Shown here one piece after another: positions 16,420-25,819 of a stretch of DNA of 64,000 bases (within the stretch, counting starts at the first letter, position 1; each line of letters opens with the position of its first letter). A program made the position numbers and the translations under genes. Where the stretch lies: NCBI RefSeq assembly GCF_019396325.1, contig NZ_JAHKRO010000012.1, forward strand, positions 62,001-126,000, read 5' to 3'. Source of the stretch: Nonomuraea ceibae (GTDB lineage Bacteria; Actinomycetota; Actinomycetes; Streptosporangiales; Streptosporangiaceae). Below the pieces are notes generated by a model. It did no database searches. It had not been told where the DNA came from and was given only the letters and a program-made list of their open reading frames with translations.

Positions 16420-18344
16420 ACCTCGAACTCACCTGGCGGCTGCTCAAAGGCGGCGGCCGCCGCGGCCTGCTCGGCACCTGGCTCACCCTCGGCGCCGTGG
16501 CGGTCTCCACGGCGCTGCTGCTGTTCGCCGTCACCGCCAACTTCGCCTTCGAAGACAGGGGCGAGCGCGGCGCCTGGCGCAACCCGGTCCCCGCCGCCCA
16601 GGGGCAGCGGGCCGTCGCCGTCGAAGGCACCCGGCTCGACTACGTACGCGACCGGCAGATCGTCATCGTCGACCTCGCCGCCCTCGGCAGCTCCCCGCCC
16701 GTCCCGCCCGGCATGCCGCGCTTCCCCGCGCCCGGCGAGGCGTACTTCTCGCCCGCGCTCGCCGCCCTGGCCAAGCAACTGCCCGCCGCGCAGCTCGCCG
16801 GGCGCTTCCCCGCCATGACCGGCGTGCTCGGCGAGGAAGCCCTCGTCCACCCCGAAGAGCTGGTCGCCGTCGTCGGCCAGCGCCCCGACGCGCCCGTCAT
16901 GACCGCGCCACGCGGCGCCGACGACGCCCCCGTACGCGTCGCCGACCTCGCCGGGGAGCCGTCCATGGACTCCCAGGGCTACCGCATCCTCGCGCTCATC
17001 GGCAGCGTGCTCATGGTGGTGCCGCTGCTCGTCTTCGGCGGGGCCGCCGCCCGGCTCACCGTCGCCAGACGCGACCAGCGGCTCGCCGCCCTCCGGCTCG
17101 TCGGCGCGACCCCCGGCCAGGTCGTCGGCATGACCGTCGCCGAAGCCGTCATCGTCGCGTTCGCCGGCGTGCTCACCGGCACCGTCGCCTACGCCCTCGC
17201 CCTGCCGCTGCTGACCCGCATCCGCATGAGCGGCGGCCCCTGGTTCGCCGCAGACCTGTGGCCCGACCCGCCCGTGCTCGCCGCCACCGTCGTCGCCGTG
17301 CCCCTGCTGGTCGGCCTGTCCGCCGTCGCCGGGCTGCGCCGCGTCGTGGTCAGCCCGCTCGGCGTCGCCAAACGCGAGACGCCGCCTGCCATGCGCTTCC
17401 TGCGCGTCCTCGTCCTGCTCGCCGCGCTCGCCGCGTTCCCTCTGATGGGGCGCGACACCGGCATCGCGATCATCGTGGCGGCGATCGGGCTCGCGTTCCT
17501 GTCCGTCAACCTGGTCGGGCCGTGGGTCGTCGCCCTCATCGGCCGCATCACCGCCCGTGGCGCCCGCGGGCCCGCCCGGCTGCTGGCCGGACGGCGGCTC
17601 GTCGACGACCCCCGCTCGGCCTGGCGCACCGTCAGCGGCGTCGCGCTCACCGGGTTCGTCGCCGGGTTCCTCGCCCTGCTCAGCCCCGGCGTGCTCACCA
17701 GCGACGCCGTCCCAGGCCAGCTCCGCGTCCTCGTCCCCGAAGGCTCGTCCGCCACCGTCGCCGAACACGCCCGCGACCGGCTCCGCGAAGCCGGCGTCAC
17801 CGCCACCGTCAAGCAGTCCGACGACGTCGTCGCCGTCACCGTGGCCGACCGCGACGACCCCGCCACTCTTGACCGCGGCCGCACCGCGCTCGCCGGCCTC
17901 GTCCCCGGCCGCACCGCCACCACCGGGGCCGACGACGACCACACCGGCGCCCAGCTCCTCGCCGACATCGGCGTCGGCACCGTCGTCGTGCTGTCGGTGT
18001 CCTTCCTCGTCGCCATCGCCAGCGCCGGCATCACCGCCGCCTCCTCCATCCTGGACCGGCGGCAGACGTACGGGCTGCTCAGGCTCGCGGGCACCCCCCT
18101 CGCCGTGCTCGACCGGGCCCGGCGGGCCGAGACGCTCATCCCGCTCACCGTCATGGGCGGCGGCTCCATCCTGGTCGGGGCCTTCTGCGCCACGCCGTTC
18201 ATGTTCGGCGCGCCGAACGCCAATGGGCTGATCATGCTGCTGGTGTGCGTCGGGCTTGGCTTCGCCGGCGTCCTCGCCGCCGGCGCCCTCAGCCGCCCCC
18301 TCCTCCGCGCGGTCACCACCGACCCCGCCCCCCGCCCCGACTGA
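16416..18344 (+). CDS. FtsX-like ABC transporter permease
   Basis: A 642-residue permease. One helix near the N-terminus (about residues 18-42) is followed by a large extracytoplasmic domain, then an FtsX core with three helices between about 190 and 310, a second set of helices in the middle and a last FtsX-like group near the C-terminus (about 515-630) around SILDRRQTYGLLRLAGT. Duplicated FtsX cores are normal for single-chain permeases of this class. The GTG start overlaps the ATPase stop (GTGA). Substrate unknown. Confidence 0.9.
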   Translation: MNLELTWRLLKGGGRRGLLGTWLTLGAVAVSTALLLFAVTANFAFEDRGERGAWRNPVPAAQGQRAVAVEGTRLDYVRDRQIVIVDLAALGSSPPVPPGMPRFPAPGEAYFSPALAALAKQLPAAQLAGRFPAMTGVLGEEALVHPEELVAVVGQRPDAPVMTAPRGADDAPVRVADLAGEPSMDSQGYRILALIGSVLMVVPLLVFGGAAARLTVARRDQRLAALRLVGATPGQVVGMTVAEAVIVAFAGVLTGTVAYALALPLLTRIRMSGGPWFAADLWPDPPVLAATVVAVPLLVGLSAVAGLRRVVVSPLGVAKRETPPAMRFLRVLVLLAALAAFPLMGRDTGIAIIVAAIGLAFLSVNLVGPWVVALIGRITARGARGPARLLAGRRLVDDPRSAWRTVSGVALTGFVAGFLALLSPGVLTSDAVPGQLRVLVPEGSSATVAEHARDRLREAGVTATVKQSDDVVAVTVADRDDPATLDRGRTALAGLVPGRTATTGADDDHTGAQLLADIGVGTVVVLSVSFLVAIASAGITAASSILDRRQTYGLLRLAGTPLAVLDRARRAETLIPLTVMGGGSILVGAFCATPFMFGAPNANGLIMLLVCVGLGFAGVLAAGALSRPLLRAVTTDPAPRPD

Positions 18345-18797
18345 CCTTCACGGGACGTCGGACCGGGGTTGCCCCCCGCTCGGCTGCGCGCGGGGCGGGG
18401 CCGCTCCACCACCGCCCGGGTCTGCGGAGAAGGGCCCCGGGCCGCCGAGCGCCGCGGCCGCCCACCCTGGCCGGGCTGCCGAACGGGCGGGCGGCTCCTC
18501 CGTCACCTCGGCCTTCGGCCTTCGGGGGTGGCCCGCGCCCCGGCTGCGCCCACCCGGTCGGCCCCGGGGTGGCGGACCGGCCGCTTGGGCCGCTCGGCGC
18601 CGCGAGGTCGCCGCCGGCTCCGTAAGGGGTCGTTCCGTAAGCACCCGCCCAACCACCAGCCCCGTCGGTCACGCCCAGTCCCATCCGGGAAGGGGGTGCC
18701 GTCGGGGGCGTTCCCTTCGCCGGGCCGGGGTGGTGGGTGGGTGCGCTGTGGGCGAATCTGGGTGGGTTTGGGGTGGGTGGGGTGTTTGGATGGCGGA
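18345..18797. other. Intergenic region with a G-quadruplex-type tract
   Basis: These 453 bp carry no convincing gene: the open frames on both strands are Arg/Pro/Gly-rich shadows. A GC-rich hairpin lies near 18373-18400. At 18760-18782 the + strand has five G-runs, GGG-T-GGG-TTT-GGGG-T-GGG-T-GGGG, a textbook G-quadruplex motif, 15 bp before the epimerase start; a weaker G-rich stretch lies at 18727-18742. Such a structure in the 5' leader could affect transcription or translation. Confidence 0.6.
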
Positions 18798-19784
18798 ATG
18801 GAGATCTTGGTACTGGGCGGGACCGCCTGGGTGGGGCGGGAGCTGTCGCGGCAGGCGATCGAACGCGGGCACCGGGTGACGTGCCTGGCGCGCGGCGAGA
18901 GCGGGCAGGTGGCCGACGGGGCGACGCTGGTGGCCGCCGACCGGCGTGACCCCGCGGCGTACGAGCGGCTGGCCGGGCGTGACTGGGACGCGGTGGTCGA
19001 GGTGTCGTGGCAGCCGGGCTTCGTGCGCGGGGCGCTGGACGCGCTGGCCGGGCGGGCGCGGCACTGGACGTACGTCTCCTCCGTCAACGCGTACGCCTCT
19101 CACGCCTCCCCGGGCGCGGACGAGTCGGCGGAGCTGCTCGCGCCCACCGACCGGGACGAGGTGGACCGTGAGCTCTACGGTGAGGCGAAGGTCGCCTGCG
19201 AGCAGGCGTCGGCGGCGGCTGCCGGGGACCGGCTGCTGGTCGCCCGGGCGGGGCTCATCGGCGGGCCGGGCGACCACAGCGGGCGCTCCGGCTACTGGGT
19301 GGCGCGGGCGGCCCGCGACTCGCTCGGCCCGATGCTGGTCCCGGACGAACCGGACAGCCCGACGCAGGCCGTGGACGTGCGTGACCTGAGCGCGTGGCTG
19401 CTGGACTCGGCCGAGAAGGGCGGCACGGGCACGTTCGACGCCGTGGGGCCGACGGTGCCGTTCGGGGAGTGGATCGAGCTGGCCCGTACGGTCGGCGGCC
19501 ACACCGGTCCGGTCGTCACCGCGAGCTCCGACTGGCTGGTGGCCAACGGCGTGGGCCAGTACATGGGGCCTGAGTCGCTGCCGATGTGGCTGCCGGAGCC
19601 GGGCTGGGAGGGCTGGTCGGCCCGCACCGGGGCGGCCGCGCGCGCCGCCGGGCTCAGCCACCGGCCGCGTGCCGAGCTGCTGGCCGACATCCTGCGCTGG
19701 GAGCGCGAGCAGGGCCTCGACCGCGAGCGCCGAGCCGGTCTCAGCGCTGCCCGCGAACAGGAACTCCTGGCCGCCCTTGGCTGA
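18798..19784 (+). CDS. NAD-dependent epimerase/dehydratase-like reductase
   Basis: A 328-residue extended SDR protein. The N-terminal Rossmann motif GGTAWVG (residues 7-13) binds NAD(P), YVSSVNAY is the strand with the active-site Ser, and Y127-x3-K131 in [10 protein letters not shown] is the catalytic pair. The C-terminal part lacks a recognisable sugar-nucleotide motif, so the substrate is unknown. The gene stands alone, with no partner on its strand and a G-quadruplex-type leader. The ATG at 18798 has no good ribosome site, only GGCGG. Confidence 0.85.
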   Translation: MEILVLGGTAWVGRELSRQAIERGHRVTCLARGESGQVADGATLVAADRRDPAAYERLAGRDWDAVVEVSWQPGFVRGALDALAGRARHWTYVSSVNAYASHASPGADESAELLAPTDRDEVDRELYGEAKVACEQASAAAAGDRLLVARAGLIGGPGDHSGRSGYWVARAARDSLGPMLVPDEPDSPTQAVDVRDLSAWLLDSAEKGGTGTFDAVGPTVPFGEWIELARTVGGHTGPVVTASSDWLVANGVGQYMGPESLPMWLPEPGWEGWSARTGAAARAAGLSHRPRAELLADILRWEREQGLDRERRAGLSAAREQELLAALG

Positions 19785-19868
19785 CGTCCCTTCCGGGCCG
19801 GCGCCTCCCGGGGCCGGCCTGCGGCAGGCGGGCGGGTCTCCGTGCCGGGAGGGCTCGGGTTGGCGGGG

Positions 19869-20870
19869 TCAGCTCAGGACGAGGTCGCGGGTGAGGCGGA
19901 GGGAGGGCTCGTCGCGGGGGCCCATGACCAGCAGGGTCGTGACGGGGGACTTGTGCCAGGGTTCCAGGCGTTCCTTGATGCGGCCCGGCGGCCCGACCAG
20001 GGAGATGCCGTCGGCGAGTTCGTCGGGGATGGCGCGGAACGCCTCGTCCTTGCGCCCGGCGAGGTAGAGCGCCTGGATGCGCTCGGCGGCCTCGGCGTAG
20101 CCCATGCGGCCGATGATGTCGGCGTGGAAGTTGCGCTGTTTGGCGCCCATGCCGCCGATGTAGAGGGTGAGCATCATCTTGACCCCGTCCAGGGCGGACC
20201 GGACGTCGTCGGAGATGACGACCATGACCATGGCGGCGATGTCGAAGCCCGGGTCGCGGCCGGCGAGGGCCGGGCCGTACATCTCCTCGATCTTGCCGGG
20301 CAGGGCGAACAGCGGGAGCCAGCCCTGGCCGAGTTCGGCGGCCAGGGCGACGTTCTTGGGGCCTTCGGCGCCCAGGTAGACGGGGATGTCGGGGCGCAGC
20401 GGGTGGGTGATGGGCTTGAGCGGTTTGCCGAGGCCGCCCGGCAGGGGGAGCGGGTAGTGGGGGCCGCCGGAGGTGACCGGGTGCTCGCGGCGCCACACCT
20501 GGCGCATGATGTCGACGTACTCGCGGGTCCTGGCCAGCGGCTTGGCGAACGGCTGGCCGTACCAGCCCTCGACGACCTGGGGGCCGGAGGCGCCGATGCC
20601 GAGCAGCAGGCGTCCGCCGGTGAGGTGGTCGAGCGTCATCGCGGTCATGGCGGTGGTGACCGGCGGCCGGGCTGACATCTGGGCGATCGAGGTGCCCAGT
20701 TTGATGCGCGTGGTGCGCGCGCCGTACCAGGCCAGCGGGGTGAACACGTCGCTGCCGTACGCCTCGGCGGTCCACACCGAGTCGTAGCCGAGCCGCTCGG
20801 CGGCGAGCACCGAGTCGGTCGCGTCGTCGGCGTGGCGTTGCCAGTAGCCGAGGTTCAGGCCGAGCTTCAT
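19869..20870 (-). CDS. LLM-class F420-dependent oxidoreductase
   Basis: A 333-residue luciferase-like TIM-barrel flavin/F420 enzyme. The N-terminus (KLGLNLGYWQ), DSVWTAEAYGSDVFTPLAWYGA and LTGGRLLLGIGASGPQVVEGWYG are characteristic of actinobacterial F420-dependent LLM proteins, many of which reduce xenobiotics or lipids. It is a single gene facing away from the sulfatase. The coenzyme preference (F420 rather than FMN) is inferred from the subfamily signature. Substrate unknown. Confidence 0.9.
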   Translation of the reverse strand: MKLGLNLGYWQRHADDATDSVLAAERLGYDSVWTAEAYGSDVFTPLAWYGARTTRIKLGTSIAQMSARPPVTTAMTAMTLDHLTGGRLLLGIGASGPQVVEGWYGQPFAKPLARTREYVDIMRQVWRREHPVTSGGPHYPLPLPGGLGKPLKPITHPLRPDIPVYLGAEGPKNVALAAELGQGWLPLFALPGKIEEMYGPALAGRDPGFDIAAMVMVVISDDVRSALDGVKMMLTLYIGGMGAKQRNFHADIIGRMGYAEAAERIQALYLAGRKDEAFRAIPDELADGISLVGPPGRIKERLEPWHKSPVTTLLVMGPRDEPSLRLTRDLVLS

Positions 20871-20923
20871 GAGGCGCCTCCCGAATCAAGTTCCATTTAC
20901 GGGTGGCGCGGGGGCGGGTGTCA

Positions 20924-22384
20924 ATGCGGGATCATCCGGGGACGAGTGCTTTCGTGCTCAAGGGTCTGCGGCATGTGGTGTGCGTCCTGCTCCTCCTGGT
21001 GCCTGGAGCCGAGCCGGTGGTCGTTTCCGGCGGGTCGCGGCCGAACATCGTGTTCGTCATGGCGGACGATCTCGAAGCGGGAAATCTGACGCAGTTTCCC
21101 AATATTTCGCGCCATATCGTGCGGCAGGGCGCGTCGTTCGACCGGTTCTTCGTGACGAACTCCTGGTGCTGCCCGTCACGCGCCTCGATCCTCAGATCCC
21201 AGTACGTCCACAGCCACGGCGTCTGGACGAACACGCCACCCGAGGGCGGATTCGAGCGCTTTCACGAGCTCGGCCGGGAACGTTCCACCATCGGCACGTG
21301 GATGCGCGATGCCGGATATCGCACCGCGCTCATGGGCAAGTACCTCAACCACTACCCGGACAAGGCGGCCCCCGACGACTACGTGCCGCCGGGCTGGGAC
21401 GAATGGCATGTCCCGGTGCGCAACCTGTACGACGAGTACGGCTACCGGCTCAATGCCAACGGCGACCTGGCCGAGTACGGCTGGGGCGAGCAGGACTACC
21501 TCGCCGACGTGCTGGCCGACAAGGCGCGCGACTTCATCACCGGCTCCCGGGGGCCGTTCTTCCTGTTCCTCAACCCCATCGCGCCGCACCTGCCGGCCAA
21601 CCCGGCGCTGCGCCACACCGACGCCTTCGCCTGGGCCAGGGCGCCCCGGCCGCCGTCGTTCAACCAGGAGGACGTGAGCCGCGAACCCCTCTGGCTGCGC
21701 TCCCGGCCGCCGCTGGACGAACGCGAGCTCGCCGCCGTCGACCGGCGCCACCGCAACCGGATGCGCGCCATGCTCGGCGTCGACGACCTCGTCGGCGCCG
21801 TGGTCGCCGCCCTGGAGGAGAGCGGCAAACTGGACAACACGTACCTGTTCTTCGGCTCCGACAACGGCTTCCACCAGGGCACGCACCGGCTCGCGCAGGG
21901 CAAGACCACGCCGTTCGACGAGGCCATCAGGGTGCCGCTGGCCGTACGCGGGCCCGGGGTGCGCCCCGGGACGACGATCAGCGAGCTGGGCGCGACCGTG
22001 GATCTGGCGCCGACGTTCGCCGAGCTCGGCGGGGCCGAGGTGCCGCCGTTCGCCGAGGGGCGCTCGCTGGCGCCGCTGCTGCGCGGCGAGCGGCCCGCCA
22101 CGCGGCGCAGGAACGTGCTGGTCGAGTTCGCCCGCCCGGCCAAGCGGTCCTCGGCCGCGCAGACCCCGGTGCCGCCCTACCAGGCGTTGCGCACCGAACG
22201 CCACACGTACGTCAGATATGCGACGGGGGAGGAGCAGCTGTACGACCTGCGGACGGACCCGTACCAGCTCCACAACCTGGCCGCGGACGCCGACCCGAGG
22301 CTGGTGGCGCGGCTGCGCGCCCGGCTCGACGGGATGCGCGCGTGCTCCGGGGCGTCGTGCCGGGTGGCCGACTCACGCGGCTGA
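20924..22384 (+). CDS. Secreted sulfatase, GlcNAc-6-sulfatase-like
   Basis: A 486-residue type I sulfatase that hydrolyses sulfate esters. After a likely signal peptide (about 1-36) comes RPNIVFVMADD with metal ligands D48-D49. C82-C-P-S-R86 is the formylglycine motif, where C82 is the residue converted. GSDNGFHQG carries the later metal Asp-Asn. The block CCPSRASIL and the following GKYLN resemble N-acetylglucosamine-6-sulfatases, which fits the GH20 locus 12 kb away. No formylglycine-generating enzyme is encoded here. A GTG at 20903 is an alternative start. The 3' end overlaps the convergent AraC gene by 12 bp. Confidence 0.9.
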   Translation: MRDHPGTSAFVLKGLRHVVCVLLLLVPGAEPVVVSGGSRPNIVFVMADDLEAGNLTQFPNISRHIVRQGASFDRFFVTNSWCCPSRASILRSQYVHSHGVWTNTPPEGGFERFHELGRERSTIGTWMRDAGYRTALMGKYLNHYPDKAAPDDYVPPGWDEWHVPVRNLYDEYGYRLNANGDLAEYGWGEQDYLADVLADKARDFITGSRGPFFLFLNPIAPHLPANPALRHTDAFAWARAPRPPSFNQEDVSREPLWLRSRPPLDERELAAVDRRHRNRMRAMLGVDDLVGAVVAALEESGKLDNTYLFFGSDNGFHQGTHRLAQGKTTPFDEAIRVPLAVRGPGVRPGTTISELGATVDLAPTFAELGGAEVPPFAEGRSLAPLLRGERPATRRRNVLVEFARPAKRSSAAQTPVPPYQALRTERHTYVRYATGEEQLYDLRTDPYQLHNLAADADPRLVARLRARLDGMRACSGASCRVADSRG

Positions 22385-23092
22385 GCACGGAGCGGGCGCG
22401 GGCAGCCGGCCCGCCCGGTAGGCGCTCGGCGGCACCCCCATCACCGCGCGGAACTCGGCGGTCATGTGCGACTGGTCGTAGTAGCCCGCGTCGGCGGCCA
22501 GCGCCGCGGCCGGCCGGCGGCACACCTCGCCCAGCACCCGACGTACCCGGTCGATCCTGGCGAACCGCTTGGGCGCCACCCCGACGCCCGCCGTGAACAC
22601 GTCACGCAGATGCCGCTCGCTCACCCCCAGCTCGCCCGCCACCGCCCGCACGCCGGCCCGAGGCAGCAGCCTCGCCGCCGCGTCCACCAGGTGCGCGCGG
22701 TCCAGGTCGGCGCGCGGCTGCCCGGCCAGCCGCTCCAGGAACGCCGCCTCGATCCGCTCCCGAGCCCGCCGCTCCCAGCCGTCGCCGCCCGCCTGCCCGG
22801 CCAGCTCGTCCGCCAGCCGGTCGGCCCGTACGCCCCACAGCTCCCGCAGCGGCACGACCCGGTCGGCGAGCTCGTCCAGCGCCACCCCGAGCAGCGGCCG
22901 GGCCCGCCCCGGCCGCAGCCGTACCGTCACGCAGTGCGGCACCAGCTTGGGCTCCAGGTACGAGGCCCGGGTGCGGGGCCCGAGCGCGTACAGCTCGCCC
23001 GCGCCGTCGGTGCCCGTGCGGAAGGCCACCGTGGCCGCCGTGTCGGGCTCGCGGACGTGGAAGGAGAGGTGAGCGGAGGCGGCGTCCTTCAT
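22373..23092 (-). CDS. AraC family transcriptional regulator
   Basis: A 239-residue regulator. Residues 1-130 form a variable sensor part (DUF6597-like in layout); the C-terminal 100 residues carry two helix-turn-helix units, VRAVAGELGVSERHLRDVF and the AraC signature LAADAGYYDQSHMTAEFRAVMGVPPSAYR. It diverges from the NmrA-type gene across 50 bp, so that gene is the most likely target. The gene overlaps the end of the sulfatase by 12 bp. Confidence 0.92.
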   Translation of the reverse strand: MKDAASAHLSFHVREPDTAATVAFRTGTDGAGELYALGPRTRASYLEPKLVPHCVTVRLRPGRARPLLGVALDELADRVVPLRELWGVRADRLADELAGQAGGDGWERRARERIEAAFLERLAGQPRADLDRAHLVDAAARLLPRAGVRAVAGELGVSERHLRDVFTAGVGVAPKRFARIDRVRRVLGEVCRRPAAALAADAGYYDQSHMTAEFRAVMGVPPSAYRAGRLPAPAPCSAA

Positions 23093-23142
23093 ATGCCGAT
23101 TCTTCCTAGAGTCGCGGGCGGGTGCGGCGGCACGGTGAACCC

Positions 23143-23991
23143 ATGATCCTGATCACCGGTGCCACGGGCACCATCGGCGGCCACGTGACCCGCCTGCTCA
23201 CCGGCCGTGGCGAGCCGGTCCGCGTCCTGGTCCGCGACCCGGCACGCGCCCCCGCCGGGGTCGGCGTCGTCCGCGCCGACTACGCCGACCCCCGCTCGCT
23301 CGCCGCCGCCTTCGACGGCGTCACCGCCGCGTTCCTCGCCACCGCGTTCGGCCCCGCCCTGCCCGCCCACGACCTCGCCCTGGTCGAGGCCGCCCGCGCG
23401 GCGGGCGTCAAGAAGGTGGTGAAGCTCTCCACCATCCCCGTCGCCGCGACCGGCGGCGCCGACCCCGGCGCCTGGCACCGGCCCGGCGAGCGGGCCGTTG
23501 CGGCCGGCGGCCTGGCCTGGACGCTGCTGCGGCCCGCCGGGTTCGCGTCCAACTCGCTGGCCTGGGCCGAGGCCGTACGGACGGGCGCACCGATCCCGAA
23601 CTTCACCGGCGACGGCACGCACCCCGTCGTCGACCCGCGCGACGTGGCGGCGGTCGCCGTCGCCGCGCTCACCTCGCCGGGCCACGAGGCGCGCTCCCAC
23701 GACCTGACCGGGCCCGCGATGGTGAGCGTCCCCGACCAGGTCGCGACCCTGGCACGACTGCTCGGCCGCCCCCTGGAGGCCGTCGACGTGCCGGCCGCCG
23801 CAGCCCGGGACCAGATGGTCGCCGCCGGCGCCGACCCGGTGCTGGCCGACCTCGCCGCCTCGGGCTGGGCGATGCTCCGGGACGGCGGCTCGCCGGGCGT
23901 CACCGACACGGTCCCGCGCATCCTGGGCCGCCCCGCGGCCACCTACGCCACCTGGGCCGCCGACCACCTGACCGCCTTCACCGGTAACTGA
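23143..23991 (+). CDS. NmrA/NAD(P)H-binding SDR-type protein
   Basis: A 282-residue atypical SDR with GATGTIGG at residues 6-13 and no Y-x3-K pair, as in NmrA sensors and NAD(P)H:quinone or azo reductases. DPRDVAAVAVAAL is a typical block of this family. The ATG at 23143 is preferred over a start 7 codons earlier because the family begins MILITGATG. It is controlled in all likelihood by the divergent AraC regulator. Whether it is an enzyme or a redox sensor cannot be told. Confidence 0.88.
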   Translation: MILITGATGTIGGHVTRLLTGRGEPVRVLVRDPARAPAGVGVVRADYADPRSLAAAFDGVTAAFLATAFGPALPAHDLALVEAARAAGVKKVVKLSTIPVAATGGADPGAWHRPGERAVAAGGLAWTLLRPAGFASNSLAWAEAVRTGAPIPNFTGDGTHPVVDPRDVAAVAVAALTSPGHEARSHDLTGPAMVSVPDQVATLARLLGRPLEAVDVPAAAARDQMVAAGADPVLADLAASGWAMLRDGGSPGVTDTVPRILGRPAATYATWAADHLTAFTGN

Positions 23992-24349
23992 TCCCCGTAC
24001 GTCCCGCCCGAGGCACGACCTCCCCGGCCCAGTCGAAGGCGGCCTCCTGGTCGTCCTGGGGGATGGCGGCGGTGAAGTGGACGGGCGTCCCGCCACCGGC
24101 GGGCCGCACCACCCAACCGCCCCTCTCCCTGCTCAACACCCACCGCTCGACCGCCGGGGCCGGGACCGTACGCGGCCGAACCAGCTGCCGGGCCGCCGCC
24201 GGAAGGGCCGCCCACCGCGACCCGGGCGCCGGAGCGTACCCGGTCACCCCGGACCGGGTACGGCCGGAAAGACACCACCGCAGCACCCCGGCCAAGTGCC
24301 CGAACGCTTCCCGCCGCCGCCTCCACGAGTCAGCCGATCCCGCATTCAT
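23978..24349 (-). CDS. Small hypothetical protein
   Basis: A 123-residue reading frame (MNAGSADSWRRR start, PVHFTAAIPQDDQEAAFDWAGEV near the end) with ordinary high-GC codon use. It starts inside the end of the upstream secreted-protein gene (20-bp overlap) and overlaps the convergent NmrA-type gene by 14 bp. I recognise no domain. Its amino-acid mixture looks protein-like, but its dependence on two overlaps makes the exact start doubtful. Confidence 0.5.
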   Translation of the reverse strand: MNAGSADSWRRRREAFGHLAGVLRWCLSGRTRSGVTGYAPAPGSRWAALPAAARQLVRPRTVPAPAVERWVLSRERGGWVVRPAGGGTPVHFTAAIPQDDQEAAFDWAGEVVPRAGRTGISYR

Positions 24350-24806
24350 CAGTGGACACCAGCCTCTCCGCGCTGTCCTTCTGGGCGGGCTCGAACTCCT
24401 GCACCCGTCCGTCGTCCGCCCGCAGGGCGCCCACCGCCGTCCCACGGGCCCGCCACAGCCCGGGAAAACACGGCACTGCGACCGTCAGCGTCTGCGGCTC
24501 CGGCACGGGCACCCTCCTGTCGGTCCTCTCGTCCATTGTCACCCAACGGCCGTTGGTGTCCCGGGTCTGCAGGCGAAGGGAGATCCGGTGCCGGACAGGT
24601 GGAAGGTCGCACCAGTACTTCAGGGTGGCGCCGATCCCCGCCGCGGACACGCTGACGGTCTGATGAAGCACCTCCATGAAGCACCGGGGTTCGGACACGC
24701 GCCCCCTCTCACCGGTGCGGTCCTGCTCGTCGCATCTGGCGGGCGCGGTCATGAGCGTGACCATCGCGCATGCCGCAAGCTGCGCTCGCACCAAGCTGAA
24801 GAGCAT
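24330..24806 (-). CDS. Small secreted protein of unknown function
   Basis: A 158-residue protein with a probable Sec signal (MLFSLVRAQLAACAMVTLMTAPARC) and a mature part rich in beta-strand patterns (KYWCDLPPVRHRISLRLQTRD, QTLTVAVPCFPGLWRARG). It contains several cysteines that could pair outside the cell. The pattern of a short, Cys-containing beta-sandwich is common among exported proteins of spore-forming actinomycetes, but no family can be named. It is followed on the same strand by another small gene. Confidence 0.65.
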   Translation of the reverse strand: MLFSLVRAQLAACAMVTLMTAPARCDEQDRTGERGRVSEPRCFMEVLHQTVSVSAAGIGATLKYWCDLPPVRHRISLRLQTRDTNGRWVTMDERTDRRVPVPEPQTLTVAVPCFPGLWRARGTAVGALRADDGRVQEFEPAQKDSAERLVSTDECGIG

Positions 24807-24857
24807 CGAGGCCGGCCTCCGATCCGTGGGTGCGCACGGCGGAAACGGTAGTGCTCG

Positions 24858-25769
24858 TCAGTCGGTGGAGGCGGGGGTTTCGGCAGGGAGGGTGAAGTGC
24901 CAGATGATCATGGTGGGGCGGTCGGTGTTGGCGGCCTGGGTGGCTTCGGGGACCAGGGCGGTGAGGATCCAGGGCCAGACGTCCCACCTGGCGACCGCCT
25001 CCGAGGTGGTGGGGGGTTCGGCGGGGCGGGGGGCCGAGGGGAGGCGGGGTTCCTCGCAGGCGCGGAGCTGGAGGCCGGCGGCCAGGGCGGCGCGCAGGTA
25101 GTCGCCCACCGGGTGGTGGTAGGTGGCGATCCGCCCGAGCCGTCCGTCGGGCAGGCGCACCGTGGGGACGAAGCCGCGTGCGACCCCCTCGGGGTGCATG
25201 TCGGAGATCACGAGGTGGCCGCCGGGCCGCAGCACCCGGGCGAACTCCGCCATCGCGGGCCCGAGCGACGGCACGTGCGTCAGCGCCAGGGAGCAGGTCA
25301 CGAGGTCCACGGCGTCGTCGGGCACCGGCAGCCGGTCCAGCTCGCCGTGGCGGAAGTCGCCCTGCGGCACCCGTTCGCGGGCCAGGGCGAGCATGTCCGG
25401 CGAGCTGTCCACGCCGATGACCCGGTGGCCGCGCCCGGCGAGGGCCGCCGCCATCCGGCCGGTGCCGCAGGCGGCGTCCAGGGCGGCGCCCGGCGGCAGC
25501 TCGCCGACGATCCCGGCCACGAGGGGCTCGTCGATGTCGAACAGCCCGTTCGGCCCGTCGTAGGTGCCGGACCAGATGCGGTATCCCTCGGCCGACTCCA
25601 CCCGCGCGACCTCGACGGCGGCGTCGGCCAGCGCCTCGTCGTCCAGCAGCCTGCGGATCTCGGCGATGCGGGCCTCGACGAACGCGCGGTCGTGCCCGCC
25701 GGTGAAGGACCGCAGCAGGGCGGCCCCTTCGATGCCCAGCAGGTAGGCCAGGGGGTGCTCGTGGATCAC
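24858..25769 (-). CDS. Class I SAM-dependent methyltransferase
   Basis: A 303-residue methyltransferase. An N-terminal helical extension of about 85 residues precedes the Rossmann core: motif I LDAACGTGR, the acidic loop VIGVDSSPDM, and VLRPGGHLVISDMHPEG. This is the ubiE/type-11 group acting on small molecules. It stands between a small secreted protein and the LldR-type regulator, with no pathway partner nearby, so no substrate can be proposed. Confidence 0.9.
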   Translation of the reverse strand: MIHEHPLAYLLGIEGAALLRSFTGGHDRAFVEARIAEIRRLLDDEALADAAVEVARVESAEGYRIWSGTYDGPNGLFDIDEPLVAGIVGELPPGAALDAACGTGRMAAALAGRGHRVIGVDSSPDMLALARERVPQGDFRHGELDRLPVPDDAVDLVTCSLALTHVPSLGPAMAEFARVLRPGGHLVISDMHPEGVARGFVPTVRLPDGRLGRIATYHHPVGDYLRAALAAGLQLRACEEPRLPSAPRPAEPPTTSEAVARWDVWPWILTALVPEATQAANTDRPTMIIWHFTLPAETPASTD

Positions 25770-25819
25770 CCGGGCGAGACTAGCCAGGACGTTCCGGACG
25801 TCGCCAGCTATTTACGCCG

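Noticed and set aside
18313..18684. Minus-strand 123-codon frame in the gap before the epimerase
   Set aside because: Gly/Arg/Pro-rich composition, no ribosome site, and neighbouring frames are equally open in this very GC-rich DNA.
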